64,000 nucleotides of DNA from Lachnospiraceae bacterium (GTDB taxonomy: Bacteria; Bacillota; Clostridia; Lachnospirales; Lachnospiraceae). The stretch is from the NCBI GenBank assembly GCA_023663945.1, contig JAMPGL010000005.1, forward strand, positions 55,001 to 119,000, in the 5' to 3' direction. Of the stretch, positions 45,704 through 54,200 are shown one piece after another; the first letter of the stretch is position 1, and each line of letters starts with the position of its first letter. The notes beneath the pieces are model-generated. The model ran no database searches, was not told the origin of the DNA, and was given only the letters and a program-made list of their open reading frames with translations. The position numbers were made by a program, and so were the translations under genes.

Positions 45704-46927
45704 ATGAGGACAATACCAGTTACAAAACCATATTTCACAGAAGAAGAAAATAATCTTATTGCGGAGGCATTGTCATCAGGCTGGGTGGCTCAGGGATCAA
45801 GGGTAGCTGAGTTTGAAAAAATGATTGCCCGGCATGAAGGAGCGGCAGAAGGCATTGCGACCACATCCTGCACAACAGCACTGCATCTTGCCATGGCAGC
45901 ACAAGGATTAAGGGCGGGAATAGATGCAATAGCTCCGGCATTTACTTTTGTGGCAACAGAAAATGCGATTGTTGCAACAGGAGCAACGCCTGTCATGGTA
46001 GATATCAGGCAGGAAACATTCAATATTGATGTTGATAAACTTCAGGAACTCGTTGAAAAGAATTACATAAATAAAAGCGGAAAACTTGTTAATAAAGAAA
46101 CAGGGAATGTCTTGTGGGGATTCATTCCCGTCCATGAGTTTGGGCTTTGCTGTGAGATTGACAGGATTAACGAGCTGGCATCGGCATACAACCTGAAGGT
46201 TATTGAGGATGCTGCTTGCGCTCTGGGGGCAAAGTATAAGGACAAGCATCCGGGGGCATTCGGAAATACAGCGTGTGTCAGTTTTCATCCCAGAAAATCA
46301 ATAACTACCGGAGAAGGCGGGATGATTCTTACAGATGATTTGCCTCTTGCAAAGAGGTTAAGGGAACTGCGGACGCACGGGAGCACTGTTTCGGCTGATG
46401 CCCGGGATAAAGCAAGAGGATTCCTCTTACCGGAGCATAATGAGGCAGGGTATAATTATCGCATGACAGATATTCAGGGCGCGATGGGACAGGCGCAGGC
46501 TAAAAAACTTGATTTTATCATAGAAGAAAAGAGAAATGGTGCGTTATTGTATGATAAATTGATTCGGGAAGTCCTTCCGGAATTTATGATACCTTTTGAG
46601 CCGGAAAATTATTTTCATACCTATCAATCATATGTGTGTATGCTTGATTATAAGAAGCTAGGATTAGATTCCATTAAATCCGGTGGGAAATATCGAAATA
46701 TGCTATTGCAAAAGCTTGAAGAAGCAGGTATAGCAACCCGTCAGGGAACACATGCTGTCCATATGCTTGGATATTATAGAAAACGATTTGGATATGTACC
46801 TGAAAGTTTTATAAATGCTTATGCCTGTGATCATCTCTCTATCACATTGCCGCTTTATGTAGGGATGACGGAAGAAGATGAAATTTATGTTGTAGAAATG
46901 ATTCGAAAAACAATTGATGCAATGTGA
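45704..46927 (+). CDS. DegT/DnrJ/EryC1 family aminotransferase
   Basis: PLP-dependent sugar aminotransferase of 407 residues. SGWVAQGSRVAEFE, TTSCTTALHLAM, PAFTFVATENAI, EDAACALGA and the PLP lysine motif SFHPRKSITTGEGG (about nt 46279-46320) are intact. Its sequence differs from the two other aminotransferases in the window, so it should act on another keto sugar. No gene here is an obvious LegC, and this enzyme could fill that role or serve the SDR product at 46939. An insert (NYINKSGKLVNKETGN) lies in the middle. It ends overlapping the longest form of the next gene. Confidence 0.83.
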   Translation: MRTIPVTKPYFTEEENNLIAEALSSGWVAQGSRVAEFEKMIARHEGAAEGIATTSCTTALHLAMAAQGLRAGIDAIAPAFTFVATENAIVATGATPVMVDIRQETFNIDVDKLQELVEKNYINKSGKLVNKETGNVLWGFIPVHEFGLCCEIDRINELASAYNLKVIEDAACALGAKYKDKHPGAFGNTACVSFHPRKSITTGEGGMILTDDLPLAKRLRELRTHGSTVSADARDKARGFLLPEHNEAGYNYRMTDIQGAMGQAQAKKLDFIIEEKRNGALLYDKLIREVLPEFMIPFEPENYFHTYQSYVCMLDYKKLGLDSIKSGGKYRNMLLQKLEEAGIATRQGTHAVHMLGYYRKRFGYVPESFINAYACDHLSITLPLYVGMTEEDEIYVVEMIRKTIDAM

Positions 46928-46938
46928 GGAGGAAAGTT

Positions 46939-47907
46939 ATGCCATCAATTAAAGAAAAAAATGTGCTGGTAACCGGCGGAGCTGGATTTATAGGCAGTCA
47001 TCTATGTGATGAATTGTTAAAGCAGGAAGCAGCTAAGGTTGTGTGCGTAGATAATTTCTTTTTGGGAAAGATGGAAAATATTGCAGATGCCGTGCAATAT
47101 AACAATTTTACTTTGTACAAGGATGATGCCAGACAGTTTGGGGTAATGCAGTCAATTATCGAAAAAGAAAAAATTGAAGTTGTTTTTAATCTTGCAACCA
47201 TTGCGCTCAATTATTCTTTTTTTAATCCCTTTGATGCTTATATGGTAAATGTTCAAATTGCAAACACTTTATTGGAACTGCTTAAAATGGGGGCGTATAA
47301 GACATTGATCCACACTTCGTCATCAGAAGCATATGGAACTGCCCGGTATTCGCCAATGGATGAGGATCATCCTACCGATCCGACAACGCCATATGCAGCG
47401 GGGAAAGCAGCAGCGGATTTAATGATTCACAGTTTTTATAAAGTGCTGGGATTGGATATTTCGATTATTCGACCATTTAACAATTATGGACCCAGACAGA
47501 ATGCAGAAGGCCCACTGGCAGGAATTATACCTGCTACGGCAAGAAGAATAAAAAACGGCGGAAAGCCAATGGTGCAGGGGGATGGGGAGCAGACAAGGGA
47601 TTTTATCTATGTCAAGGATACGGTACGTGGGCTGTTGTTGGCTTATGAGAAAGAGGAGTCTAAGGGACAGATTATTAATCTCGGATCAGGGAATGCTGTT
47701 TCAATGAACTCCTTGCTTCAAGATATATGTGATTATATGGGATATATTGGGGAGTGGGAACATCAGCCAGAGCGAACCAGCGATGTACGCAATTTATGCG
47801 CCGACATCCGGAAAGCGGAAAAACTGCTTGGATTTAAGCCGCAGGTGAGTTTTAACGATGGAATTAAGGAAACATTAGATTGGTATAAAATCAGTAATGT
47901 GATTTAA
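46939..47907 (+). CDS. NAD-dependent epimerase/dehydratase (extended SDR, sugar nucleotide)
   Basis: Extended short-chain dehydrogenase of 322 residues. VLVTGGAGFIGSHLCDELL is the NAD loop, SSSEAYG supplies the catalytic Ser, TPYAAGKAAAD the Tyr-x-x-x-Lys (about nt 47389-47420), and RPFNNYGPRQN the conserved NDP-sugar loop. It could be a 4-epimerase, 4,6-dehydratase or decarboxylating enzyme; the subtype is not readable by eye. A GTG at 46924 overlaps the previous stop, but GGAGG six bases before ATG 46939 marks the start. Works with the neighbouring aminotransferase. Confidence 0.84.
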   Translation: MPSIKEKNVLVTGGAGFIGSHLCDELLKQEAAKVVCVDNFFLGKMENIADAVQYNNFTLYKDDARQFGVMQSIIEKEKIEVVFNLATIALNYSFFNPFDAYMVNVQIANTLLELLKMGAYKTLIHTSSSEAYGTARYSPMDEDHPTDPTTPYAAGKAAADLMIHSFYKVLGLDISIIRPFNNYGPRQNAEGPLAGIIPATARRIKNGGKPMVQGDGEQTRDFIYVKDTVRGLLLAYEKEESKGQIINLGSGNAVSMNSLLQDICDYMGYIGEWEHQPERTSDVRNLCADIRKAEKLLGFKPQVSFNDGIKETLDWYKISNVI

Positions 47908-47922
47908 GCAGGAGAAGATTCA

Positions 47923-48984
47923 ATGAAAGAATTTGTTATAAAGGTACTTACTGATGAATATGCGGACAGGTATGAGAAGTATGTAAGCAATAAGAAAGAT
48001 TCTCTAATGTATTGGTCTTTGAAATATCGTGGCATTTTGACTGACTTCTTAGGGGATGAGTCAGAATATCTTATTGCAGTGGACGCGGATGATGACGTGA
48101 TAGGTTGTCTGCCGATATTTTATAGAAAGGATAATGATTTCGGAATCGTTGCAAATTCACTTCCTTATTATGGCAGTCATGGAGGGATTTTAGCAGATGA
48201 CGACAGAGTGAGAAATTGTTTACTTGACGAATATGTCAATCGCATGCACGCCCAAAGCTGTGCGGCATCGACAATAGTGGGTTCTCCCTTGACAGATTAT
48301 GATGGACTATACAAAGAAAAATTAAAACCTACTTATATTGATGAAAGAATAGAATTAATGACATATTTTCCTTATGACAATGATTTGGATGTTGATGAGG
48401 CGCTTATGGCTAAATATCATTATAAGGTTAGGAATATGATTAGGAAAGCAATTAAAAATGGTGTAGATGTGAAGCTGGATCATTCGATGGAAGCAGTAGA
48501 GTTCCTTTATAACACTCATAAGGAGAACATGTTGGCTGTAGGAGGATTGCCTAAGGAAAAAAGATTTTTTGAAATGATTAATACACACTACAAAGCAGGG
48601 CTGGACTATAATTTATATGTGGCATATATGCAGGGTGTTAAAATTGCTGCTATGCTGGTGTTTTATTTTAATGGAACAGTAGAGTATTATACGCCTGCAA
48701 TTGTAAGTGAGTATAGGAATTATCAGCCATTATCGCTGTTGATTTATATTGCGATGCAGGATGCAATGAAAAAAGGCATGGAAAAATGGAATTGGGGAGG
48801 TACGGGATTAACACAGACAAGCTTATATACATTTAAATCAAGATGGGGAACAACGGAGACGAGATACTATTACTATACAAAAATATGGGATAAAGATATT
48901 TTGAAGGTTGAGCAGAAGGATATTTTAAAAAAGTTCAGTAATTATTATGTATATCCTTTTAATCAGGTGAATGTAGATAAGTAA
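47923..48984 (+). CDS. FemAB/GNAT-like acyltransferase
   Basis: Protein of 353 residues resembling the GNAT/FemAB-like group (Acetyltransf_6), enzymes that transfer acyl or aminoacyl groups to amines. The N-terminal half has LIAVDADDDVIGCLPIFYRK, and the C-terminal half KVRNMIRKAIKNGV, YNLYVAYMQGVKIAAMLVF and GGTGLTQTSLYTFKSRWGT, the usual second GNAT fold. CAGGAG precedes ATG 47923. Within this locus it may acylate an amino sugar, possibly with an amino acid. Substrates unknown. The next gene starts directly after the stop codon in its longest form. Confidence 0.78.
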   Translation: MKEFVIKVLTDEYADRYEKYVSNKKDSLMYWSLKYRGILTDFLGDESEYLIAVDADDDVIGCLPIFYRKDNDFGIVANSLPYYGSHGGILADDDRVRNCLLDEYVNRMHAQSCAASTIVGSPLTDYDGLYKEKLKPTYIDERIELMTYFPYDNDLDVDEALMAKYHYKVRNMIRKAIKNGVDVKLDHSMEAVEFLYNTHKENMLAVGGLPKEKRFFEMINTHYKAGLDYNLYVAYMQGVKIAAMLVFYFNGTVEYYTPAIVSEYRNYQPLSLLIYIAMQDAMKKGMEKWNWGGTGLTQTSLYTFKSRWGTTETRYYYYTKIWDKDILKVEQKDILKKFSNYYVYPFNQVNVDK

Positions 48985-49035
48985 ATGTGTGAAAAAAGGT
49001 TGCTCGAAGGTCATTATCCAGTGAATGGAGGATTT

Positions 49036-49779
49036 ATGCTAATGAACGAAAAATATGATGGCGATACAGAAAGAGTTTATGATTTCTTTAATTCGAACCA
49101 TAAAAAATATGGGTATTCTCCTAAGAGCCTAGGCTGGATTAAAGGGAAACAAAATATAAGATTTGCCGAATTAACTAGATTTTTTAATCTTAGCATTCCT
49201 TTTGCGATATTAGATATTGGATGTGGATTTGGAGATATCAACAAATATTTTGTCCAAAAGAATATTACGAATTACACATATCATGGTATAGATTTGGTTG
49301 AGGGAATAGTTAACGCTGCAAATGATATATATAAGGGACAACCGAACATCTCATTTTCTTGTGGCGAATTTTTGACAGATATGTCTGACTGCCAGAAGTA
49401 TGATTATGTAATAGCCTCAGGTATTTTTAATTTTCAGATGAATGATATTGATAATTATGTAAATGTGGAAGAAATTTTGAAAAAGTCTTTGTCAATATGC
49501 AATCCTAATGGAGCTGTATCTTTTGATTTTCAATCTGACAAAGCGGACTATTTTGCGGATAATGGGGTATCCTTTTATAATTCGCCTGAAAAGATATTAT
49601 CGATTGCATATAAATATTCAAGAAATGTTGCATTAAATAACTTATATATGCCGTTTGAGTTTTCACTAACGGTATTTAAAGATGATTCTTTTGCAAAATC
49701 TAATCTGGTATTTAATAAGTTTATTGATGATAATAAAAAAGAGTTTGATAAGGGTATTTATTATGAAGAAATCGGCTGA
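49036..49779 (+). CDS. Class I SAM-dependent methyltransferase
   Basis: Seven-strand methyltransferase of about 248 residues. AILDIGCGFGDINKYF (about nt 49207-49254) is SAM motif I, YHGIDLVEGIV motif II, and YDYVIASGIFNF motif IV. The frame can be read from ATG 48985 directly after the preceding gene, but GGAGG at 49027-49031 points to ATG 49036 or 49042. It overlaps the next gene by 17 bases. Similar enzymes methylate sugars, lipids or amino groups; the acceptor is unknown. Confidence 0.82.
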   Translation: MLMNEKYDGDTERVYDFFNSNHKKYGYSPKSLGWIKGKQNIRFAELTRFFNLSIPFAILDIGCGFGDINKYFVQKNITNYTYHGIDLVEGIVNAANDIYKGQPNISFSCGEFLTDMSDCQKYDYVIASGIFNFQMNDIDNYVNVEEILKKSLSICNPNGAVSFDFQSDKADYFADNGVSFYNSPEKILSIAYKYSRNVALNNLYMPFEFSLTVFKDDSFAKSNLVFNKFIDDNKKEFDKGIYYEEIG

Positions 49780-50725
49780 AAATATATATGATAATAATGA
49801 TGGAATTTCAATAATCGTGCCATTTTTAAATGAAGAAATGACATTGCCAGTTTTTTGTGATACTATGAAAATGTTTGTTGCAGGTTTGCCGTTTCCAGTT
49901 GAATTTGTTTTTGTAAATGATGGTTCAACGGATAATTCATTGAAGATTTTGCAAGAATATCCATTTGATGAGAAAACAAGCGTAAAAGTAGTGAATTTAT
50001 CCAGAAACTTTGGATTTCATTCGGCAGTCAGAGCAGGATTAATAAATGCAGCATATGATATCTGTACTTGGTTTAGCGCGGATCTACAGGAACCGTTAGA
50101 AATAATTCAGATTGCCTATGATAAAATACATAATGAGAATTGTGAGGTGGTCTATTTCTCCAAGCGCACAGTTGGCGTTTCAAAATTGAATAGGTTTTGT
50201 TCAAAAGTCTATTCACATTTAATGCGGAAATATGCAATTAAAATTTTTTCGTCTGATGGCACGGCAACGGTTGCATTTGGAAAAAAAGTAAAAAAAATTT
50301 TAAATGAAAATATAGAGCGCAATTCAGATATTGTACTGCAGGTTATGGATATGGGATTTAAATATGAGTCTGTGCCATTGGATTATCATGCAAGGACAGC
50401 CGGAGAATCGAAGTGGTCGCTTTCAAAAAAGATTAAATTGTTTATTGATTCTTTTGTTGCATTTTCTTATATGCCAATCCGATTGGTAAGTATAGTGGGT
50501 ATTTTAATGCTTATAATAGGTTTTGTGGCAGGTTTTTTTACAATTATCAATAAAATTTTGAACCCTATGACGCCTGCGGGCTATTCTACGATAGTCTGCG
50601 TCTTGGTGATGGGATTTGGAATTACAAATATATCGTTGGGAATAATTGCAGAATATATATGGAGAACATTAGATGCTGCACGGGACAGACCTGTGTTTAT
50701 AATATCAGATGTTATAGATTTATGA
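49763..50725 (+). CDS. GtrB-like GT2 (polyprenyl-phosphate sugar synthase with C-terminal membrane spans)
   Basis: GT2 enzyme of 320 residues: IIVPFLNEEMTLP, VNDGSTDNS, NLSRNFGFHSAVRAGL and FSADLQEP (about nt 50073-50096) match GtrB/Dpm1-type bactoprenol glycosyltransferases, followed by two C-terminal spans (VSIVGILMLIIGFVAGFF and the ILNPMTP-to-GITNIS region). It would make polyprenyl-phosphate-sugar on the inner face of the membrane. ATG 49763 has AAGGG eight bases upstream and lies inside the end of the methyltransferase gene. The membrane protein at 50869 could be the matching GT-C transferase, as in gtr modules. Confidence 0.88.
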   Translation: MKKSAENIYDNNDGISIIVPFLNEEMTLPVFCDTMKMFVAGLPFPVEFVFVNDGSTDNSLKILQEYPFDEKTSVKVVNLSRNFGFHSAVRAGLINAAYDICTWFSADLQEPLEIIQIAYDKIHNENCEVVYFSKRTVGVSKLNRFCSKVYSHLMRKYAIKIFSSDGTATVAFGKKVKKILNENIERNSDIVLQVMDMGFKYESVPLDYHARTAGESKWSLSKKIKLFIDSFVAFSYMPIRLVSIVGILMLIIGFVAGFFTIINKILNPMTPAGYSTIVCVLVMGFGITNISLGIIAEYIWRTLDAARDRPVFIISDVIDL

Positions 50726-50738
50726 AATTAGGAATATC

Positions 50739-50767
50739 TTGAAATTGTTCCGTTGTTATCTTAGAAT
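50739..50767 (+). promoter_or_regulatory. Sigma-A-type promoter upstream of the membrane protein/leg block
   Basis: TTGAAA (50739-50744), exactly 17 bases, TAGAAT (50762-50767). It lies in the 143-base gap 50726-50868, one of the largest gaps on the + strand, and would give a leader of about 95 bases before ATG 50869. Good consensus match and spacing; function inferred. Confidence 0.5.
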
Positions 50768-50812
50768 ACCAGCGGACGTTAAAAAATTTATTTTATGAAG
50801 CAGTTACAAAAC

Positions 50813-50826
50813 TATTATCGATAATA
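50813..50826. promoter_or_regulatory. Perfect 14-base palindrome in leader region (possible operator)
   Basis: TATTATCGATAATA reads the same on both strands. It lies about 40 bases downstream of the predicted transcription start and 43 bases before ATG 50869, a place where a repressor could act. AT-rich palindromes arise by chance, so the call is tentative. Confidence 0.35.
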
Positions 50827-50868
50827 AGAAGATTAGAAACGGGAAACAATTATAAGCTGGAGAAAGCA

Positions 50869-52542
50869 ATGTTGAAATGGCATAAGAAGAAAAAAACATT
50901 ATGGGATATATTATGGTTGACAATTATTTATGTGGCAGCTCATTGGTTTTTACTGGTGGCAACAGGCAAATGGTGGGATGATTGGGTATATGCAGATCAT
51001 AATGTCGAGCATTTAATAGAGGTGTGTATGCAGTCGGGTCTTCCGCTTGATGCATTTATTAATATGTCAGTGTGGAATCTGCCGTACAGATGGCTTGTAT
51101 TTTTATATTCTTATTTAGACGGAGTGATTATATATTTTATATTAAAGAAAATAGATTTATTTTCTGCAGAATCATATTTTTGGGTTTCAGCATTGTTTGT
51201 GACCATTCCAATAAACAATGAACGAATAATATGGATATGCTATTCATATTCGTTTTGTTTTTTGCTATTTTTCATTTCATTTTATTTAGTGACTTTTTGG
51301 ATAGGGACTAAAGGATTCAAGAGGATTGGACTTCGAATTTTATCATTATTAATACTTCTGGTTTCTTTTAATATGGAATCAAACTTGTTAATGACACTAT
51401 TGATTTTGTTTTATATGTATTATACAGAACTTAAAAAAGATTGGAAATGGAAAGAAATCACGATAAACATTAAAAAGGTTTTAAAAACGGTAATTCATTA
51501 TATTGATTTTTTGATCGCCCCCGTGGCTTGGTATATATTAGATAAGCTATTGTTTCCAGGATATGGACTATATGCTGGACGTAGTGATATACCATGGAGC
51601 AGATTATTAGGGATAGTAATTCGTTCACCTATGTATGCATTTGGGACTTTAAAGGTAATTGCAAAAAATTACAGCGAAACAGCAACGGGTAATATAGCTA
51701 AAACTTTTGTAATAGTTGGACTTATTGTATATATAATTACAATTATTGTGATTAGTAAAAAGGAAGGAAAAAAAGAACAAAATACAAAAATATCTTTTGC
51801 TAAAAATGCAAGTATGATATTTTTGGGCGTTTTATTTTTTTATATAGGATTTTTCCCATATGGAGTTAAGCGTGATTCAAGTTTGAGAGTTAGTCGTGAC
51901 TTTATTTTATTGGGAATAGGAACTTCAATATTAATATACTATAGTGTGCAAGCCTTGTTCCGTGAAAAAATATATAAAATAATACTGGTTTTTATTGTTA
52001 TGTTAGGGGTGACATATTTTAATTTGACGTATTTTGATTATCAGGAAAGCTATTATCAACAGCTGCAGCTTCGAGATGAAATAGCAGAAAATGTTGGAAT
52101 TCGTGATAATAATACATTTTTAGTCATACCTAGAAATGCAGTTCCGATGTTAGTGCCTAAGTTCTACGAGATTAACGGGAATGCCTGGGCGGCTACAGGC
52201 GAAGAAACAAGGATGTTTATATCGGGTGTAGGTGAATTACGTGTGTTATATGAAATAAATGAAGATTCAGAAACTTTGAATGAATGTGGGCTGAAAGACT
52301 ATGATTGTACAGATAAGGAAATAGATGGAATCATATTGGCTGATTATAAGGATATAGACAGGGGGACAATGCTTAGACAAAAATGGAATGAACTGTTTAA
52401 TGGGGAAGCATTTCATGAATGGATTAGAAGTATAAAAAACATACGATATGTTTCTATATCTTCAGAAGAGTCTGAAAGAATTTGGAAGAAATATGAGGCA
52501 GGAGAATTAACAGATGATTTTATTTACGAGTGGTATGGTTAA
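50869..52542 (+). CDS. Polytopic membrane protein, GT-C/GtrC-like
   Basis: Membrane protein of 557 residues with about ten spans and a soluble C-terminal domain of about 170 residues. The first external loop has GKWWDDWVYADHN, acidic residues placed as in GT-C transferases and similar to the protein at 3008 (TGDDLW). It follows a GtrB-like GT2, so a GtrB/GtrC-type pair that adds a side-chain sugar is plausible. GGAGAAAG precedes ATG 50869. Very AT-rich coding sequence. No firm family assigned. Confidence 0.73.
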   Translation: MLKWHKKKKTLWDILWLTIIYVAAHWFLLVATGKWWDDWVYADHNVEHLIEVCMQSGLPLDAFINMSVWNLPYRWLVFLYSYLDGVIIYFILKKIDLFSAESYFWVSALFVTIPINNERIIWICYSYSFCFLLFFISFYLVTFWIGTKGFKRIGLRILSLLILLVSFNMESNLLMTLLILFYMYYTELKKDWKWKEITINIKKVLKTVIHYIDFLIAPVAWYILDKLLFPGYGLYAGRSDIPWSRLLGIVIRSPMYAFGTLKVIAKNYSETATGNIAKTFVIVGLIVYIITIIVISKKEGKKEQNTKISFAKNASMIFLGVLFFYIGFFPYGVKRDSSLRVSRDFILLGIGTSILIYYSVQALFREKIYKIILVFIVMLGVTYFNLTYFDYQESYYQQLQLRDEIAENVGIRDNNTFLVIPRNAVPMLVPKFYEINGNAWAATGEETRMFISGVGELRVLYEINEDSETLNECGLKDYDCTDKEIDGIILADYKDIDRGTMLRQKWNELFNGEAFHEWIRSIKNIRYVSISSEESERIWKKYEAGELTDDFIYEWYG

Positions 52543-52569
52543 AAATAATATGCTGTTAAGGGTAAATAA

Positions 52570-53205
52570 ATGGAAAAAATGATTATTCTTGGAAAAGGTG
52601 GACATGCCGAAAGTCTTACTGATATAATTGAACGAGAAAATAAATATGAGATAGCAGGATATGTGATTAATGACGATGATCTGCCAGAAGAAAATGATAA
52701 ATATCCGGTTGTTGGCAGCGATATGAACCTTGAGGAGCTGTTTCAAAGTGGAATCAGAAATGCTGCAATAGGGATTGGTTATTTAGGAAAATCCGGATTG
52801 AGGGAGAAACTGTGGAATAAGTTAAAAGTGATTGGATATTCGCTTCCGGCAATCTGTGACCCATCGGCTGTCATGGCAGAGAATGTGCAGCTCGGCGAAG
52901 GAACTATGGTTGGGAAAGGCGCCATTATTAATGCTAATGCTTCCATTGGAAAAATGTGTATTATTAATACGGGAGCAATTATCGAGCATGATTGTAGAGT
53001 AGATGACTTTTCACATATATCCGTAGGAAGTGTACTCTGCGGAAATGTTCAGGTTGGCAGAGCATCTTTTATTGGGGCAAATGCAACAGTGATTCAAGGG
53101 AAGAGCATTGGAAGTCGGTGTATTGTAGGGGCAGGGACAACCATAAGAAAGAGTATGGAGGATGGTCGTATTGCCTGGAGTGAGGAAAAGGTAAATTACT
53201 TATGA
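52570..53205 (+). CDS. NeuD/PglD/LegH-like N-acetyltransferase
   Basis: Sugar acetyltransferase of 211 residues. The N-terminal small Rossmann-like domain starts MIILGKGGHAESLTDII (UDP-sugar-binding G-x-G-G-H-A motif), and the C-terminal half is a left-handed beta-helix with GTMVGKGAIINANASIG, IEHDCRVDDFSHIS (catalytic His region, about nt 52980-53020) and IGANATVIQG. In the legionaminic route LegH acetylates the 4-amino group before LegG acts. The stop overlaps the ATG of the NeuB/LegI-like gene. NeuD in a sialic acid pathway is the alternative role. Confidence 0.86.
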   Translation: MEKMIILGKGGHAESLTDIIERENKYEIAGYVINDDDLPEENDKYPVVGSDMNLEELFQSGIRNAAIGIGYLGKSGLREKLWNKLKVIGYSLPAICDPSAVMAENVQLGEGTMVGKGAIINANASIGKMCIINTGAIIEHDCRVDDFSHISVGSVLCGNVQVGRASFIGANATVIQGKSIGSRCIVGAGTTIRKSMEDGRIAWSEEKVNYL

Positions 53206-54200
53206 ATAAAGTTTTTATTATTGCAGAGGCAGGGGTAAATCATAACGGAGACATTGAAATTGCAAAAAGATTAGTGGATGCGGCTGCTATGGCAGGGGCG
53301 GATGCCGTCAAATTCCAAACGTTTAAGGCAGAGAATCTTGTATGCAGGGATGCCCGTAAAGCAGACTATCAGATGGAGACAACGGATCAAGAAGAATCCC
53401 AATTTGATATGCTGAAAAAGCTCGAATTGACACCGGAAATGCATGAGGAGTTATTGGGTTATTGTAAGAAAAAAGGAATCCTATTTTTGTCTACGCCTTT
53501 TGATATAGACAGTTTACACTATCTGATAAAATGCGGAATTGAAATCATTAAGATTCCGTCAGGGGAGATAACCAATTATCCGTTACTGAGAGAAGCAGGG
53601 AAGACCGGCAAAAGAGTTATCCTATCATCTGGTATGAGCACTTTGGATGAGGTTAGAGATGCAGTGAAGGTGCTGCAAGATAATGGAAGCGGCGGCATCA
53701 CAGTACTTCATTGTAATACGGAATATCCTACTCCGTTTACAGATGTAAATTTGCAGGCAATGATTACGATGCAGGAAGAACTAGGAGTTGCCACGGGATA
53801 TTCAGACCATACGCAGGGGATTGAAGTGCCAATTGCCGCCGCTGCGTTGGGGGCATCTGTTATTGAAAAGCATTTTACGTTAGACAAAAATATGGAAGGA
53901 CCGGATCATAATGCCAGTCTTGAACCTGCTGAACTACAGGTGATGGTTCATGCTATACGGAATATAGAAAGCGCTATAGGAGATGGTGAAAAGAAACCTT
54001 CGGAATCCGAAAAGAAAAATATCAGTATTGTAAGGAAAAGCATCGTTGCGAAATGTGATATAGATGCAGGTGAAGTGTTTACCGAGGATAACCTGACGAC
54101 AAAGAGACCGGGAACGGGTCTTTCGCCCATGTGTTGGGAACAGGTTATTGGCAGCAGAGCAAAGAGAAATTTTCATGAGGATGAATTGATTGAACTATGA
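53202..54200 (+). CDS. legI: Nonulosonic acid synthase, LegI/NeuB-like
   Basis: Condenses phosphoenolpyruvate with a ManNAc-type sugar to form a nine-carbon nonulosonic acid. IIAEAGVNHNGDIEIAKRLV, ADAVKFQTFKAENLV, KIPSGEITNYPLL, LHCNTEYPTP and GYSDHTQGIEVPIAAAALGAS are NeuB barrel motifs, and the C-terminal antifreeze-like (SAF) domain begins SIVAKCDIDAGEVFTEDNL (about nt 54040). Length (332 residues) is normal. ATG overlaps the upstream stop. Given the LegB-like and PtmE-like genes, legionaminic acid synthase is favoured over Neu5Ac synthase. Confidence 0.88.
   Translation: MNKVFIIAEAGVNHNGDIEIAKRLVDAAAMAGADAVKFQTFKAENLVCRDARKADYQMETTDQEESQFDMLKKLELTPEMHEELLGYCKKKGILFLSTPFDIDSLHYLIKCGIEIIKIPSGEITNYPLLREAGKTGKRVILSSGMSTLDEVRDAVKVLQDNGSGGITVLHCNTEYPTPFTDVNLQAMITMQEELGVATGYSDHTQGIEVPIAAAALGASVIEKHFTLDKNMEGPDHNASLEPAELQVMVHAIRNIESAIGDGEKKPSESEKKNISIVRKSIVAKCDIDAGEVFTEDNLTTKRPGTGLSPMCWEQVIGSRAKRNFHEDELIEL

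Noticed and set aside
45704-46927. Calling this aminotransferase LegC outright
   Set aside because: The PLP-lysine motif SFHPRKSITTGEGG and the mid-protein insert do not clearly match LegC. The role is possible but not shown.
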